A stretch of DNA of 64,000 nt from Mediterraneibacter catenae (lineage in GTDB: Bacteria; Bacillota; Clostridia; Lachnospirales; Lachnospiraceae): the NCBI RefSeq assembly GCF_008691045.1, contig NZ_VMSO01000012.1, positions 1 through 64,000 of the forward strand. Direction: 5' to 3'. This document shows positions 42,022-50,365 of the stretch, piece after piece (within the stretch, counting starts at the first letter, position 1; the number at the start of each line of letters is the position of its first letter). The position numbers and the translations under genes are program-made. Below the pieces are notes generated by a model. It was not told the origin of the DNA and ran no database searches. It saw only the letters and a program-made list of their open reading frames with translations.

Positions 42022-43014
42022 TTGAAGCATCGTCTTCAGTTTACAGGAAAAAAATTAATTCGCATGATACTGCTCCTGCTCGGAGTAAGTATCGTTACGT
42101 TTCTTCTGATGTGCGCGTCGCCTCTTGATCCGCTGCAGACGAATGTGGGACAGGCGGCGCTCGGCACTATGAGTCAGGAACAGATCGCGAAACTGGAAGC
42201 ATACTGGGGAACAGACACCCCGCCGCTGGAGAGGTACATAGGCTGGCTGGGGGATGTACTGCACGGTGACTTTGGAACTTCTCTGCTTTACCGGCAGCCG
42301 GTGCTCACAGTCATCGGACAGCGTCTTGCCGGTTCTTTCTGGCTGCTCTTATCTGCCTGGGTGATCTCGGGAGTGCTTGGCCTGACTATGGGAGTGATCG
42401 CCGGAGCCTGCCGTGGGAGATGGCCGGACAAACTGATAAAGGGATACTGTCTTCTGATCTCCAGCACGCCGGCTTTCTGGCTGGCAATCCTGCTGCTCCT
42501 TGTTTTCGCCGTATGGCTTGGCTGGTTTCCCATCGGGCTTTCAGTGCCTGTGGGGATGGACGCTGCTGCGGTTACTGCTGCTGACCGGCTGCGCCATGCC
42601 GTTCTTCCTGCTCTGACACTGAGTATTACCGGTGTGGCGAATATCGCTCTCCACACCAGGGAGAAGATGATCGATGTGCTGGAGTCAGATTATGTTCTCT
42701 TTGCACGTGCCCGAGGGGAATCAGAGGCTTCTATTGTCCTTCGCCATGGACTGCGGAATGTGGCACTTCCCGCGATCACGCTGCAGTTTGCCTCTGTCAG
42801 TGAGATCATCGGAGGATCGGTGCTGGTAGAGCAGGTGTTTTCCTATCCGGGACTCGGACAGGCTGCAGTCACGGCAGGGCTCGGCAGCGACCTTCCGCTT
42901 CTGCTTGGGATTACGGTAGTTACGGCAGCTATCGTCTTTGCCGGAAATCTGATCGCGGATCTTCTCTACGGTGTGGTAGATCCGAAGATCCGGAAAGGGG
43001 CGGCGAGAGGATGA
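42022..43014 (+). CDS. nikB: Nickel/peptide ABC transporter permease (NikB-like)
   Basis: 330 residues, six membrane helices. DppB/OppB-type permease with the FARARGESEASIVLRHGLRN coupling (EAA) loop. Start is TTG at 42022, with AAAGGATG upstream; no ATG alternative keeps the N-terminal helix. Stop overlaps the nikC start (ATGA). Confidence 0.92.
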   Translation: MKHRLQFTGKKLIRMILLLLGVSIVTFLLMCASPLDPLQTNVGQAALGTMSQEQIAKLEAYWGTDTPPLERYIGWLGDVLHGDFGTSLLYRQPVLTVIGQRLAGSFWLLLSAWVISGVLGLTMGVIAGACRGRWPDKLIKGYCLLISSTPAFWLAILLLLVFAVWLGWFPIGLSVPVGMDAAAVTAADRLRHAVLPALTLSITGVANIALHTREKMIDVLESDYVLFARARGESEASIVLRHGLRNVALPAITLQFASVSEIIGGSVLVEQVFSYPGLGQAAVTAGLGSDLPLLLGITVVTAAIVFAGNLIADLLYGVVDPKIRKGAARG

Positions 43015-43901
43015 GATCTGCGAGAATTTTAGACAAGGGGATAAAGAGCAGAACTATAAGGAAAAGAAGGCGGGAAGAGAAGGATACAAATCGGCGTCTG
43101 CAGACGATCCTATTTCTCGTTGCCGCGATAGTGATACTCACCGCAGTGACCGTCGCGGGTGTTATGACAGAAGGGTATGCAGCGGAGACGGATTTTTCAA
43201 GAAGAAATCTTGCTCCGGATTTGCAGCATCCTTTCGGGACGGACTGGATGGGGCGGGACATGCTTGCCCGTACTCTGGCGGGACTGTCCCTGAGTATACG
43301 GATCGGTGTGCTGACCGCAGCCGTCAGCGCCGCAGTGGCGCTGCTTCTGGGAACAGCATCTGTCGTATTCGGAAGGAAGGCGGACGCAGTCATATCCTGG
43401 TGCATTGATCTGGTCATGGGCATTCCCCATATCTTGCTCGTTATGCTGATCTCTCTGGCATGTGGGCGAGGATTTGCCGGAGTGGTGGCAGGAGTTTCGT
43501 TAAGCCACTGGCCATCTCTGGCAAGAGTGATCCGGGGAGAACTCATACAGCTTCGGCAGGCGCCGTACATACTGGCGGCGGAGAAGATGGGAGTGTCAAA
43601 ACTGCAGAATATCAGGCGGCATATGCTGCCTCATCTGCTACCGCAGTTCCTTACAGGACTGATCCTGCTGTTCCCGCATGCGATCCTGCATGAATCAAGC
43701 GTGACATTCCTGGGATTCGGGCTGTCATCGGAACAGCCCGCCATCGGAGTGATCCTTTCAGAGAGCATGCAGTATCTGACGACCGGAAAGTGGTGGCTGG
43801 CTCTCTTCCCCGGAGCAGCGCTTGTTATAGTAGTCATATTATTTGCAATGCTGGGAGAAAGAGTGCGCCGCCTGCTCGATCCGTCAAGCGTGCATGAATA
43901 A
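43011..43901 (+). CDS. nikC: Nickel/peptide ABC transporter permease (NikC-like)
   Basis: 296 residues, DppC/OppC type. Basic N-terminus (about 1-30), first helix about 33-52, then the family HPFGTDWMGRDMLAR-type sequence and the coupling loop AAEKMGVSKLQNIRRHMLPH. Pairs with NikB to form the channel. Start overlaps nikB by 4 bp, GAGAGG upstream. Confidence 0.93.
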   Translation: MRSARILDKGIKSRTIRKRRREEKDTNRRLQTILFLVAAIVILTAVTVAGVMTEGYAAETDFSRRNLAPDLQHPFGTDWMGRDMLARTLAGLSLSIRIGVLTAAVSAAVALLLGTASVVFGRKADAVISWCIDLVMGIPHILLVMLISLACGRGFAGVVAGVSLSHWPSLARVIRGELIQLRQAPYILAAEKMGVSKLQNIRRHMLPHLLPQFLTGLILLFPHAILHESSVTFLGFGLSSEQPAIGVILSESMQYLTTGKWWLALFPGAALVIVVILFAMLGERVRRLLDPSSVHE

Positions 43902-43909
43902 GGAGTAAA

Positions 43910-44866
43910 ATGGAACCTATATTACAGATAGAACATCTATCAGTTTATTTCACACAATATGAACGCGGTTTTCGAAAAAAACAGCTTGCCACGGTAAAGG
44001 ATCTTTCTCTGGAGATAGCGCCGGGGCAGATTGTTGCTGTAGTCGGGGCAAGCGGTTCGGGAAAAAGCCTGCTGGCCCACAGTATTCTTGGAATTCTCCC
44101 TTATAATAGCCATGTGGAGGGAACGATACGCTACGCCGGACAGATGTTGACGGCAGAGCGTGCAAAGGAACTGCGGGGCAGAGAAATATTTCTGATTCCC
44201 CAGGGAGTCACATATCTGGACCCTCTCATGAAAGTAGGAGCGCAGATCCGGAAAGGCAGGAAGGATCAGGAAATAAGACGCCGCAGCCGGGCGGCTCTTG
44301 AGCGGTATGGACTCGGAGCAGATACAGAAGAGCTATATCCTTTCGAATTATCGGGCGGAATGGCGCGCCGTGTATTGATTGCTTCAGCCGTTACAGAGAA
44401 GCCGAGACTTATTATCGCGGATGAACCGACACCGGGGCTGGATGCACGGGCTGCAAAGAGGATATTAAGTCATTTTCGGGAACTGGCGGATGATGGCGCG
44501 GGGGTGCTGTTCATCACCCACGATCTGGAACTGGCCCTCTCTGTTGCGGACGTAGTGACAGTCTTTTATGCGGGTGAGACGATAGAACAGGCGGGGACGG
44601 AAGATTTTGCCTGTGTGGAAAATCTCCGGCATCCCTATACCCGTGCTTTGTGGCATGCCATGCCTGAACATGGATTCAAAGCTGTCGAGGGAACCCAGCC
44701 ATATGCGGGAACAGTACAAACGGGATGCCCTTACGCCGCACAGTGCCCGATATGTGAAGATGACTGCCGTGCAGAGGGACAGATCCCTCTGACAGCGTAC
44801 AAAGGCGGGACGGTACGGTGTCTGCATCCGGAGAAAGGGGAGAAATATGATGCTGGAAGGACATGA
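43910..44866 (+). CDS. nikD: Nickel/peptide ABC transporter ATPase (NikD/OppD-like)
   Basis: 318 residues. Walker A GASGSGKS (about 46-53), signature LSGGMARR, Walker B LIIADEPT. The C-terminal Cys-rich extension (CPYAAQCPICEDDC) is the oligopeptide/nickel ATPase C-terminal domain that may bind a [4Fe-4S] cluster. Overlaps nikE by 20 bp. Confidence 0.94.
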   Translation: MEPILQIEHLSVYFTQYERGFRKKQLATVKDLSLEIAPGQIVAVVGASGSGKSLLAHSILGILPYNSHVEGTIRYAGQMLTAERAKELRGREIFLIPQGVTYLDPLMKVGAQIRKGRKDQEIRRRSRAALERYGLGADTEELYPFELSGGMARRVLIASAVTEKPRLIIADEPTPGLDARAAKRILSHFRELADDGAGVLFITHDLELALSVADVVTVFYAGETIEQAGTEDFACVENLRHPYTRALWHAMPEHGFKAVEGTQPYAGTVQTGCPYAAQCPICEDDCRAEGQIPLTAYKGGTVRCLHPEKGEKYDAGRT

Positions 44867-45455
44867 TCTTACGTTCTTTTATCGCGGCCGTAAGAAAACC
44901 CCGGTCATAGATGGATTGGATCTGACTATATCTCCCGGGGAACGCGTAGGCCTCAGAGGCCCCAGCGGACGGGGAAAGACAACACTCTGCAAACTGCTGG
45001 CAGGATATGAGCGCCCGGTGCGCGGGAAAGTCCTCCTGGACGGCAGACCGGTCCGTGAATACCGCGGTTTCTGCCCGGTGCAGATGATATGGCAGCATCC
45101 TGAGACGGTAGTCGATCCACTGCTGCGGATGAAGCAGACAATGGAAGAAGCGGGAGATATAGAAGAGCGGCTTTTGGAGAAGCTTCATATTAATAAAGAA
45201 TGGATGGACCGCTATCCGTCTGAACTCTCCGGAGGTGAACTGCAGCGGTTCTGCCTTGCCAGAGCACTAAGAGCCGAGACGAAATATCTGCTGTGCGATG
45301 AGATCACTGCCATGTTGGATCTGGTGACACAGGCGCAGATATGGGAATTCATACTGGAAGAGGCAGAACGGCGTGAAATCGGGATGCTCATTGTAAGTCA
45401 TAGTGAAGCTCTGCTGAAAAAAGTATGTACCAGGATCATTACTCTCATCGAGTAA
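44847..45455 (+). CDS. nikE: Nickel/peptide ABC transporter ATPase (NikE/OppF-like)
   Basis: 202 residues. Walker A GPSGRGKTT, signature LSGGELQR, Walker B YLLCDEIT. Shorter than NikD because the C-terminal Cys-rich domain is absent. The Walker B ends DEIT rather than DEPT; the catalytic Glu is kept. Last gene of the lar-nik operon; an R1 palindrome overlaps its stop. Confidence 0.92.
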   Translation: MMLEGHDLTFFYRGRKKTPVIDGLDLTISPGERVGLRGPSGRGKTTLCKLLAGYERPVRGKVLLDGRPVREYRGFCPVQMIWQHPETVVDPLLRMKQTMEEAGDIEERLLEKLHINKEWMDRYPSELSGGELQRFCLARALRAETKYLLCDEITAMLDLVTQAQIWEFILEEAERREIGMLIVSHSEALLKKVCTRIITLIE

Positions 45456-45495
45456 CAGTTCAGCCATCAGGGATGGCGCGGGTTGAACTGTTACC
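45450..45495. repeat. R1 short palindrome, copy D
   Basis: GTAACAGTTCAGCC and GGGTTGAACTGTTAC around ATCAGGGATGGCGC. The smallest R1 form, directly at the end of nikE; may serve as the transcript 3' end. Confidence 0.75.
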
Positions 45496-45531
45496 TGTTA
45501 CCTCATTGACGATAAACTGTAAAAAAAGTAC

Positions 45532-45560
45532 TTGAAAATCAGAACTCCCTGTGTTATTAT
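45532..45560 (+). promoter_or_regulatory. Promoter of rpsF-ssb-rpsR
   Basis: TTGAAA (45532-45537), 17 bases, TATTAT (45555-45560). About 95 leader bases follow, containing GC-rich pairing segments (CTCCCGCG, GGGACGGGGG) that may form the S6/S18 control element; the fold was not verified. Confidence 0.75.
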
Positions 45561-45660
45561 AAATAACCGTGACATACTGTCGGATTTTATCTGAACAGTT
45601 TCATAATTCCTTGCTCCCGCGCAGGGACGGGGGCCAGAGACCATAAGGAGGTGCAGGACC

Positions 45661-45948
45661 ATGAATAAGTATGAATTAGCTGTTGTTGTGAGCGCAAAAC
45701 TCGAAGACGAAGCAAGAGCAGACGTAATCGAGAAAGTTAAAGCTCTTATCACACGTTTCGGCGGTAACGTGACAGACGTGGATGAGTGGGGCAAGAGAAG
45801 ATTCGCTTACGAGATCCAGAAGATGACAGAAGGATATTACTACTTCGTACACTTCGAGGCTGAAGCTACGGTTCCAGGCGAAGTGGAAAAGCGTATCCGC
45901 ATTATGGACAACGTGCTCAGATATTTATGCGTGAAACAGGAAGCATAA
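45661..45948 (+). CDS. rpsF: 30S ribosomal protein S6
   Basis: 95 residues, normal length for S6. MNKYELAVVVSAKLEDEAR and DEWGKRRFAYEIQKMTEGYY are characteristic. Binds 16S rRNA with S18 in the platform of the small subunit. TAAGGAGGTG precedes the start. First gene of the classic rpsF-ssb-rpsR operon. Confidence 0.98.
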   Translation: MNKYELAVVVSAKLEDEARADVIEKVKALITRFGGNVTDVDEWGKRRFAYEIQKMTEGYYYFVHFEAEATVPGEVEKRIRIMDNVLRYLCVKQEA

Positions 45949-45964
45949 GCGGAAAGAGGTATAT

Positions 45965-46408
45965 ATGAATAAAGCAGTTTTAGTAGGACGGTTGACAAGA
46001 GATCCTGAAGTCAGATATTCGCAGGGAGAAAATGCAACGGCAGTTGCAAGATATACAGTTGCCGTTGACCGCAGATTCAAGAGAGACGGGGAGCCGACAG
46101 CAGATTTCATTCCGTGTGTCGTGTTCGGACGTTCCGCAGAGTTTGCAGAGAAATATTTCCGTCAGGGAATGCGCGTTTCCATTTCCGGCCGTATCCAGAC
46201 CGGAAGCTACACGAACAAAGACGGTGTGAAAGTATACACAACGGAAGTGATCGTGGAGGAACAGGAATTCGCAGAGAGCAGAGCTGAGAGCGAGGCTAAC
46301 AGAGCATCCTTCCAGCAGTCTGCGCCGGCACCGGCGCCGAGCGCACCGGCAGGAGACGGATTTATGAATATCCCGGATGGCATTGATGAGGAGTTACCGT
46401 TCAATTAA
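45965..46408 (+). CDS. ssb: Single-stranded DNA-binding protein
   Basis: 147 residues. N-terminal OB fold (MNKAVLVGRLTRDPEVRYS; DFIPCVVFGRSAEFAEKY) and a disordered Pro/Ala linker ending in the acidic tip DEELPFN that recruits replication and repair partners. Essential single-strand DNA coat in replication. Seventeen bases after rpsF. Confidence 0.98.
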   Translation: MNKAVLVGRLTRDPEVRYSQGENATAVARYTVAVDRRFKRDGEPTADFIPCVVFGRSAEFAEKYFRQGMRVSISGRIQTGSYTNKDGVKVYTTEVIVEEQEFAESRAESEANRASFQQSAPAPAPSAPAGDGFMNIPDGIDEELPFN

Positions 46409-46426
46409 GGAAAGGAGATAACCATC

Positions 46427-46693
46427 ATGGCTTACGAAAAGGGAAGCAGACCAGAGGGCGGTTACAAGAGAAGAGGACCGGCCCGCAGAAGAAAAAAAGT
46501 CTGCGTATTCTGTGGCAAAGAGAATAACGAGATCGATTACAAGGACGTAGCAAAGTTAAAGAAATATGTTTCTGAGAGAGGTAAGATCCTCCCGAGAAGA
46601 ATCACAGGAAACTGTGCAAAACATCAGAGAGCTCTTACAGTAGCAATCAAGAGAGCTAGACATATTTCCCTGATGCCGTACGTTCAGGACTAA
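46427..46693 (+). CDS. rpsR: 30S ribosomal protein S18
   Basis: 88 residues. [18 protein letters not shown] and [16 protein letters not shown] are diagnostic. The Cys pair near the N-terminus together with GNC suggests the zinc-binding form. Last gene of the operon, followed by a clear terminator. Confidence 0.98.
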   Translation: MAYEKGSRPEGGYKRRGPARRRKKVCVFCGKENNEIDYKDVAKLKKYVSERGKILPRRITGNCAKHQRALTVAIKRARHISLMPYVQD

Positions 46694-46703
46694 TTGAGAG
46701 GTA

Positions 46704-46745
46704 AAGGCTGATTTCAAGGAGTGATCCGAGAGGTCAGCCTTTTTT
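46704..46745 (+). terminator. Rho-independent terminator of the rpsR operon
   Basis: AAGGCTGA (46704-46711) and TCAGCCTT, followed by T-run to 46745. Confidence 0.88.
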
Positions 46746-46747
46746 AT

Positions 46748-46915
46748 TGGTAACAGGTCAGCCATCAGGGATGGGGGGATTGATTTATGCTTGCATAAGG
46801 ATCATCCCGCCTCATTCCTGATGTGCTGAGCGCCAGTCAATGAGCAAAGAAGCGGCGCAGCCGCAATTAGCACGTCAGTGCGGCTTTGCGAATGGCGCGG
46901 GCTGAACTGTTGCTT
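46748..46915. repeat. R1 palindromic intergenic repeat, copy E (inverted)
   Basis: Starts TAACAGGTCAGCC, ends GGCTGAACTGTT. Carries TTTATGCTTGCATAAGG and GCACGTCAGTGCGG blocks in the opposite orientation to copies A and B. Confidence 0.8.
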
Positions 46916-46942
46916 TTGTTATCAGAATGTAACAGTAAGTTA

Positions 46943-46970
46943 TTGACATATGTTCATAATCGAGTATACT
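46943..46970 (+). promoter_or_regulatory. Promoter of the DUF134 gene
   Basis: TTGACA (46943-46948), 16 bases, TATACT (46965-46970). Confidence 0.75.
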
Positions 46971-47009
46971 TATAGTCAGAACTACATTAACGGAAGGGAG
47001 GAGAAGATC

Positions 47010-47399
47010 ATGGCAAGACCGCAGAAAAGGCGCTGTATCTGTTCGGTGCCCCGGGTGACAGGATTTGCCCCGCAGGGCTGCGATGCGTCCGGTAGCATCA
47101 ACCTTACTTATGACGAGTACGAAGTGATCCGTCTGTTGGACTACATGCAGATGACACAGGAGGAATGTGCGGAGAGAATGCAGATCTCCCGCCCGACTGT
47201 GACGCGGATCTACGATGAGGCACGCAGGAAGATCGCAGACATGCTTGCTAACGGCAGAGCCCTTACGATTGCCGGCGGCGATGTCTTTGTCTGTCCGGCA
47301 ATGCGGCCGGAGTGTGCAGGAGAGGAACACTGCTGCCACAAGAATAAAGAGCTGTCGAGAGGTGTCAGGGCAGTCGGGGACGAGCTGCCGGATGAATAA
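47010..47399 (+). CDS. DUF134 family DNA-binding protein
   Basis: 129 residues. N-terminal MARPQKRRCICSVPRVTGF-type start with conserved Cys, then a sigma-70 region 4-like helix-turn-helix (TQEECAERMQISRPTVTRIY). The Cys-rich C-terminus may bind metal. Start chosen at 47010 with GGGAGGAG upstream; an earlier in-frame ATG lies in the promoter. It precedes, on the same strand, a large redox enzyme and may regulate it (inference). Confidence 0.9.
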   Translation: MARPQKRRCICSVPRVTGFAPQGCDASGSINLTYDEYEVIRLLDYMQMTQEECAERMQISRPTVTRIYDEARRKIADMLANGRALTIAGGDVFVCPAMRPECAGEEHCCHKNKELSRGVRAVGDELPDE

Positions 47400-47454
47400 A
47401 AGAGACAGAGATCCCGGCATCAGAGAAGTGAAAAAAAGAAGAGAGGTAGAGAAG

Positions 47455-50037
47455 ATGAAGGTACTCATCATCGGCGGAGTCGCTGCCGGAACAAAAACTG
47501 CGGCCAAGTTGAAACGAGAAGACAGAAGTATCAAAGTAACCGTTATTACAAAAGATCAGGATATTTCCTACGCGGGCTGCGGACTGCCGTATTATGTGGG
47601 CGGATTTATCGAGGGCAGGGACGAACTGATCGTGAACACGCCTCAGAAATACTCAGGACTTACAGGTGTTGAGGTGCGTACGGGAAAAGAGGCGGTTGCG
47701 CTCGATGCGGCGAAGAAAGAAGTTACAGTGAAAGACGTACAGACCGGAAACACAGAAGTCTGTCCTTATGACAAGCTGGTGATCGCGGTCGGTGCATCCG
47801 CGGCAGAGCTCCCGATCGATGGAAAAGATCTTCCGGGCGTATTTAAGATGAGGACACCGGATGATGCAGATGGGATTCGTACATATGCAGAGGCAAACAA
47901 TGTGAAAAAAGCAGTCGTGATCGGCGCGGGATTCATCGGTCTTGAGGCGGCGGAAAATCTGCATGCAAGAGGGATCAATGTAACAGTTATTGATTTCGCC
48001 TCCCAGATTCTTCCGAATATCCTGGATCCGGAGATGGCAGCTTATGCAAAGAAACATCTTCTGAACAGCGGGATCCGTGTGATCACAGGGACAAGTGCGG
48101 AGAAAGTGCTCGGTTCTGACAAGGTAACGGGAGTTAAGACTTCGGCGGGAACACTTCCCTGTGAGATGCTGATCATGGCGGCGGGGATTCGCCCGAATAC
48201 AGGTTTCCTGGCAGATACGGGTATTGAGATGTTCAAGGGGACGATCCTCGTGGACAGCCAGATGAAAACGAGCCTTGATGACGTCTACGCAGCCGGAGAC
48301 TGCGTGATGGTGACGAACCGGATCACGGGCAAAAGGCAGTGGTCGCCTATGGGATCCTCCGCAAATTTGGAAGGACGCACACTTGCGCAGGTGCTCGCAG
48401 GTACGCAGAAGACATATCCGGGCGTGCTGGGAACCGGTGTGGTGAAGCTCCCGGGATTAAATGTGGGACGCACCGGTCTTACCGAGGCGCAGGCAAAAGA
48501 AGCGGGATATGATGTTGTTACGGCTCTCGTGCCTACAGATGACAAAGCACATTATTATCCGGACGCCTCATTCTTTATCACAAAGTTGATCGCCGATAGG
48601 ACAACGAGGAAACTGCTCGGTGTCCAGGTGTTTGGACCGGGCGAGGTGGACAAGATGGTTGACATCGCGGTCATGGGCATCAACATGGGAGCAAAGCTCG
48701 ATGATTTTGAAAATGCAGATTTCGCTTATGCACCACCGTTTTCCACGGCTATCCATCCGTTTGTACAGGCGGTCTATGTGCTGATGAACAAGATCGACGG
48801 AACTATCGTCAGCATGACTCCGGCAGAATATGCGGCAGGAGCGGCGAAAGGATACCGTGTAGTGGACGTACAGCCGGAGCCGGCGATCCGCGGAGCGTTC
48901 TATGTAAATCTGGGTCAGGTCAACGGTGAGATCGAAGGCCTCGGCAAAGATGAGAAACTCCTGCTTGTATGCGCCAAGGGGAAGAGAGCGTACTTCCTGC
49001 AGAACAGGATGCGTTATTACGGATATAAAAATACAGTCGTACTCGAGGGCGCGACATTCTTTAATGATGTGAAAGTGGAGAATGCAGAAGGCGCAGTTTC
49101 AAAAGAAGAGGAGACAAGAGTCAAGGCGCTCGGCTTTCTGAAAGACAAGAGAACACCGGATAAGTTCAACGGCCGTGTCATCACAAGAAACGGAAAGATC
49201 ACCGCAGATGAGGCAAGGACGATTGCTGAGGCGGCGGAGCTCTATGGCAGCGGTGAGGTGACGATGACTTCCCGTCTGACGATGGAGATCCAGGGCGTGC
49301 CGTTTGACAATATCGAGCCTCTGAGAGAATATCTGATGCAGGCAGGACTTGAGACAGGCGGTACGGGATCAAAAGTCCGCCCGGTCGTATCCTGCAAGGG
49401 TACTACATGCCAGTACGGATTGATCGACACATTTGCCCTGTCAGAGGAGATACACGAGAGATTCTATCACGGATACCGTGAAGTGAAACTGCCGCACAAG
49501 TTCAAGATTGCTGTCGGCGGATGCCCGAACAACTGTGTGAAACCGGATCTGAATGACCTGGGTATCATCGGTCAGAGAGTGCCTCAGATCGATCTGGAGA
49601 AATGCCGGGGATGCAAAGTATGCCAGATAGAGAATAACTGTCCGATCGGTGTGGCTAAGATGTCGGACGGAAAGATCACCATAGATGAGGCAGCATGCAA
49701 TCACTGCGGCCGCTGCGTAGGAAAATGTCCGTTCCACGCGGTTGAAGATTACACGAACGGCTATCGCATCTATATTGGCGGACGCTGGGGCAAGAAAGTG
49801 GCTCAGGGAAGATATCTGGACAAAGTGTTTACAGATAAAGACGAAGTCCTTGCTATTGTAGAAAAAGCGATCCTTCTGTTCCGTGAGCAGGGAATCACAG
49901 GAGAGAGATTTGCCGACACTGTGGCAAGGATCGGATTTGAGAATGTACAGGAGCAGCTGCTCTCGGATGATCTTCTTGCGAGAAAAGAAGAGAATATAAA
50001 GGCTCAGAAGCACTTAAAAGGCGGGGCAACCTGCTGA
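47455..50037 (+). CDS. Multidomain FAD oxidoreductase: CoA-disulfide-reductase-like, rhodanese, sulfite-reductase-like and ferredoxin domains
   Basis: 860 residues in one chain. (1) FAD/NAD(P)-linked disulfide oxidoreductase of CoA-disulfide reductase type, about 1-445, with GGVAAG and active-site C42 in YAGCGLPYY. (2) Rhodanese-like domain, about 450-550, with C506 in LLVCAKGK. (3) Sulfite/nitrite-reductase-like siroheme domain, about 560-705, with C647/C652 and C690/C694 (GGCPNNC). (4) Two ferredoxin-type clusters, about 715-770 (CRGCKVCQ; CNHCGRCVGKCP). The architecture suggests reduction of a sulfur species with NAD(P)H or ferredoxin electrons. Start at MKVLIIGG with an AGAGAGG site; 55 bp after the DUF134 gene. 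Confidence 0.88.
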   Translation: MKVLIIGGVAAGTKTAAKLKREDRSIKVTVITKDQDISYAGCGLPYYVGGFIEGRDELIVNTPQKYSGLTGVEVRTGKEAVALDAAKKEVTVKDVQTGNTEVCPYDKLVIAVGASAAELPIDGKDLPGVFKMRTPDDADGIRTYAEANNVKKAVVIGAGFIGLEAAENLHARGINVTVIDFASQILPNILDPEMAAYAKKHLLNSGIRVITGTSAEKVLGSDKVTGVKTSAGTLPCEMLIMAAGIRPNTGFLADTGIEMFKGTILVDSQMKTSLDDVYAAGDCVMVTNRITGKRQWSPMGSSANLEGRTLAQVLAGTQKTYPGVLGTGVVKLPGLNVGRTGLTEAQAKEAGYDVVTALVPTDDKAHYYPDASFFITKLIADRTTRKLLGVQVFGPGEVDKMVDIAVMGINMGAKLDDFENADFAYAPPFSTAIHPFVQAVYVLMNKIDGTIVSMTPAEYAAGAAKGYRVVDVQPEPAIRGAFYVNLGQVNGEIEGLGKDEKLLLVCAKGKRAYFLQNRMRYYGYKNTVVLEGATFFNDVKVENAEGAVSKEEETRVKALGFLKDKRTPDKFNGRVITRNGKITADEARTIAEAAELYGSGEVTMTSRLTMEIQGVPFDNIEPLREYLMQAGLETGGTGSKVRPVVSCKGTTCQYGLIDTFALSEEIHERFYHGYREVKLPHKFKIAVGGCPNNCVKPDLNDLGIIGQRVPQIDLEKCRGCKVCQIENNCPIGVAKMSDGKITIDEAACNHCGRCVGKCPFHAVEDYTNGYRIYIGGRWGKKVAQGRYLDKVFTDKDEVLAIVEKAILLFREQGITGERFADTVARIGFENVQEQLLSDDLLARKEENIKAQKHLKGGATC

Positions 50038-50040
50038 TAC

Positions 50041-50073
50041 CTGTATCTGCAGATACAGACAGGGGCGTTTTTT
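50041..50073 (+). terminator. Palindrome and T-run after the redox fusion gene
   Basis: CTGTATCTG and CAGATACAG (50041-50058, perfect palindrome), then ACAGGGGCG and six T. Spacing to the T-run is long, so efficiency is uncertain. Confidence 0.55.
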
Positions 50074-50156
50074 CTCAGGGAATATACAAAGCAATTCATA
50101 AAATAGAGATATCAGTCTGCCGGACCGGGATGCTTTCAGAAGTGTTCCGGTCCTAT

Positions 50157-50231
50157 GTGCGATACGCCCGGAGGGCGACCGCCGTGCTTGCACGAGCGGG
50201 CATCCGACGGGTAACGGACATCGAGCGGTAA
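50157..50231. repeat. R2 palindromic repeat, copy 2 (shortened)
   Basis: GTGCGATACGCCCGGAGGGC through CATCGAGCGGTAACG, matching the first 75 bases of the copy at 37278. The right half is missing. Confidence 0.75.
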
Positions 50232-50248
50232 CGTCTGAAATTCTACAG

Positions 50249-50277
50249 TGGCATAATTTCTGAAAAAATGGTATAAT
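50249..50277 (+). promoter_or_regulatory. Probable promoter of gdpP-rplI-dnaB
   Basis: TATAAT at 50272-50277; -35 candidate TGGCAT (50249-50254) is weak. The leader holds a small hairpin (AGAGGAGAG / CTCTCTT near 50291-50315). Confidence 0.5.
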
Positions 50278-50365
50278 AAATCGTTAGTATCAAGAGGAGA
50301 GCTGCAACTCTCTTAATTTAAGCGTTGTGCGTACCTGAAGACGGGTGCGGATGAGGTGAGAAAAT

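Noticed and set aside
45561-45660. S6:S18 autoregulatory leader of rpsF
   Set aside because: GC-rich pairing is possible, but I could not confirm the consensus bulge by eye, so only the promoter is annotated.
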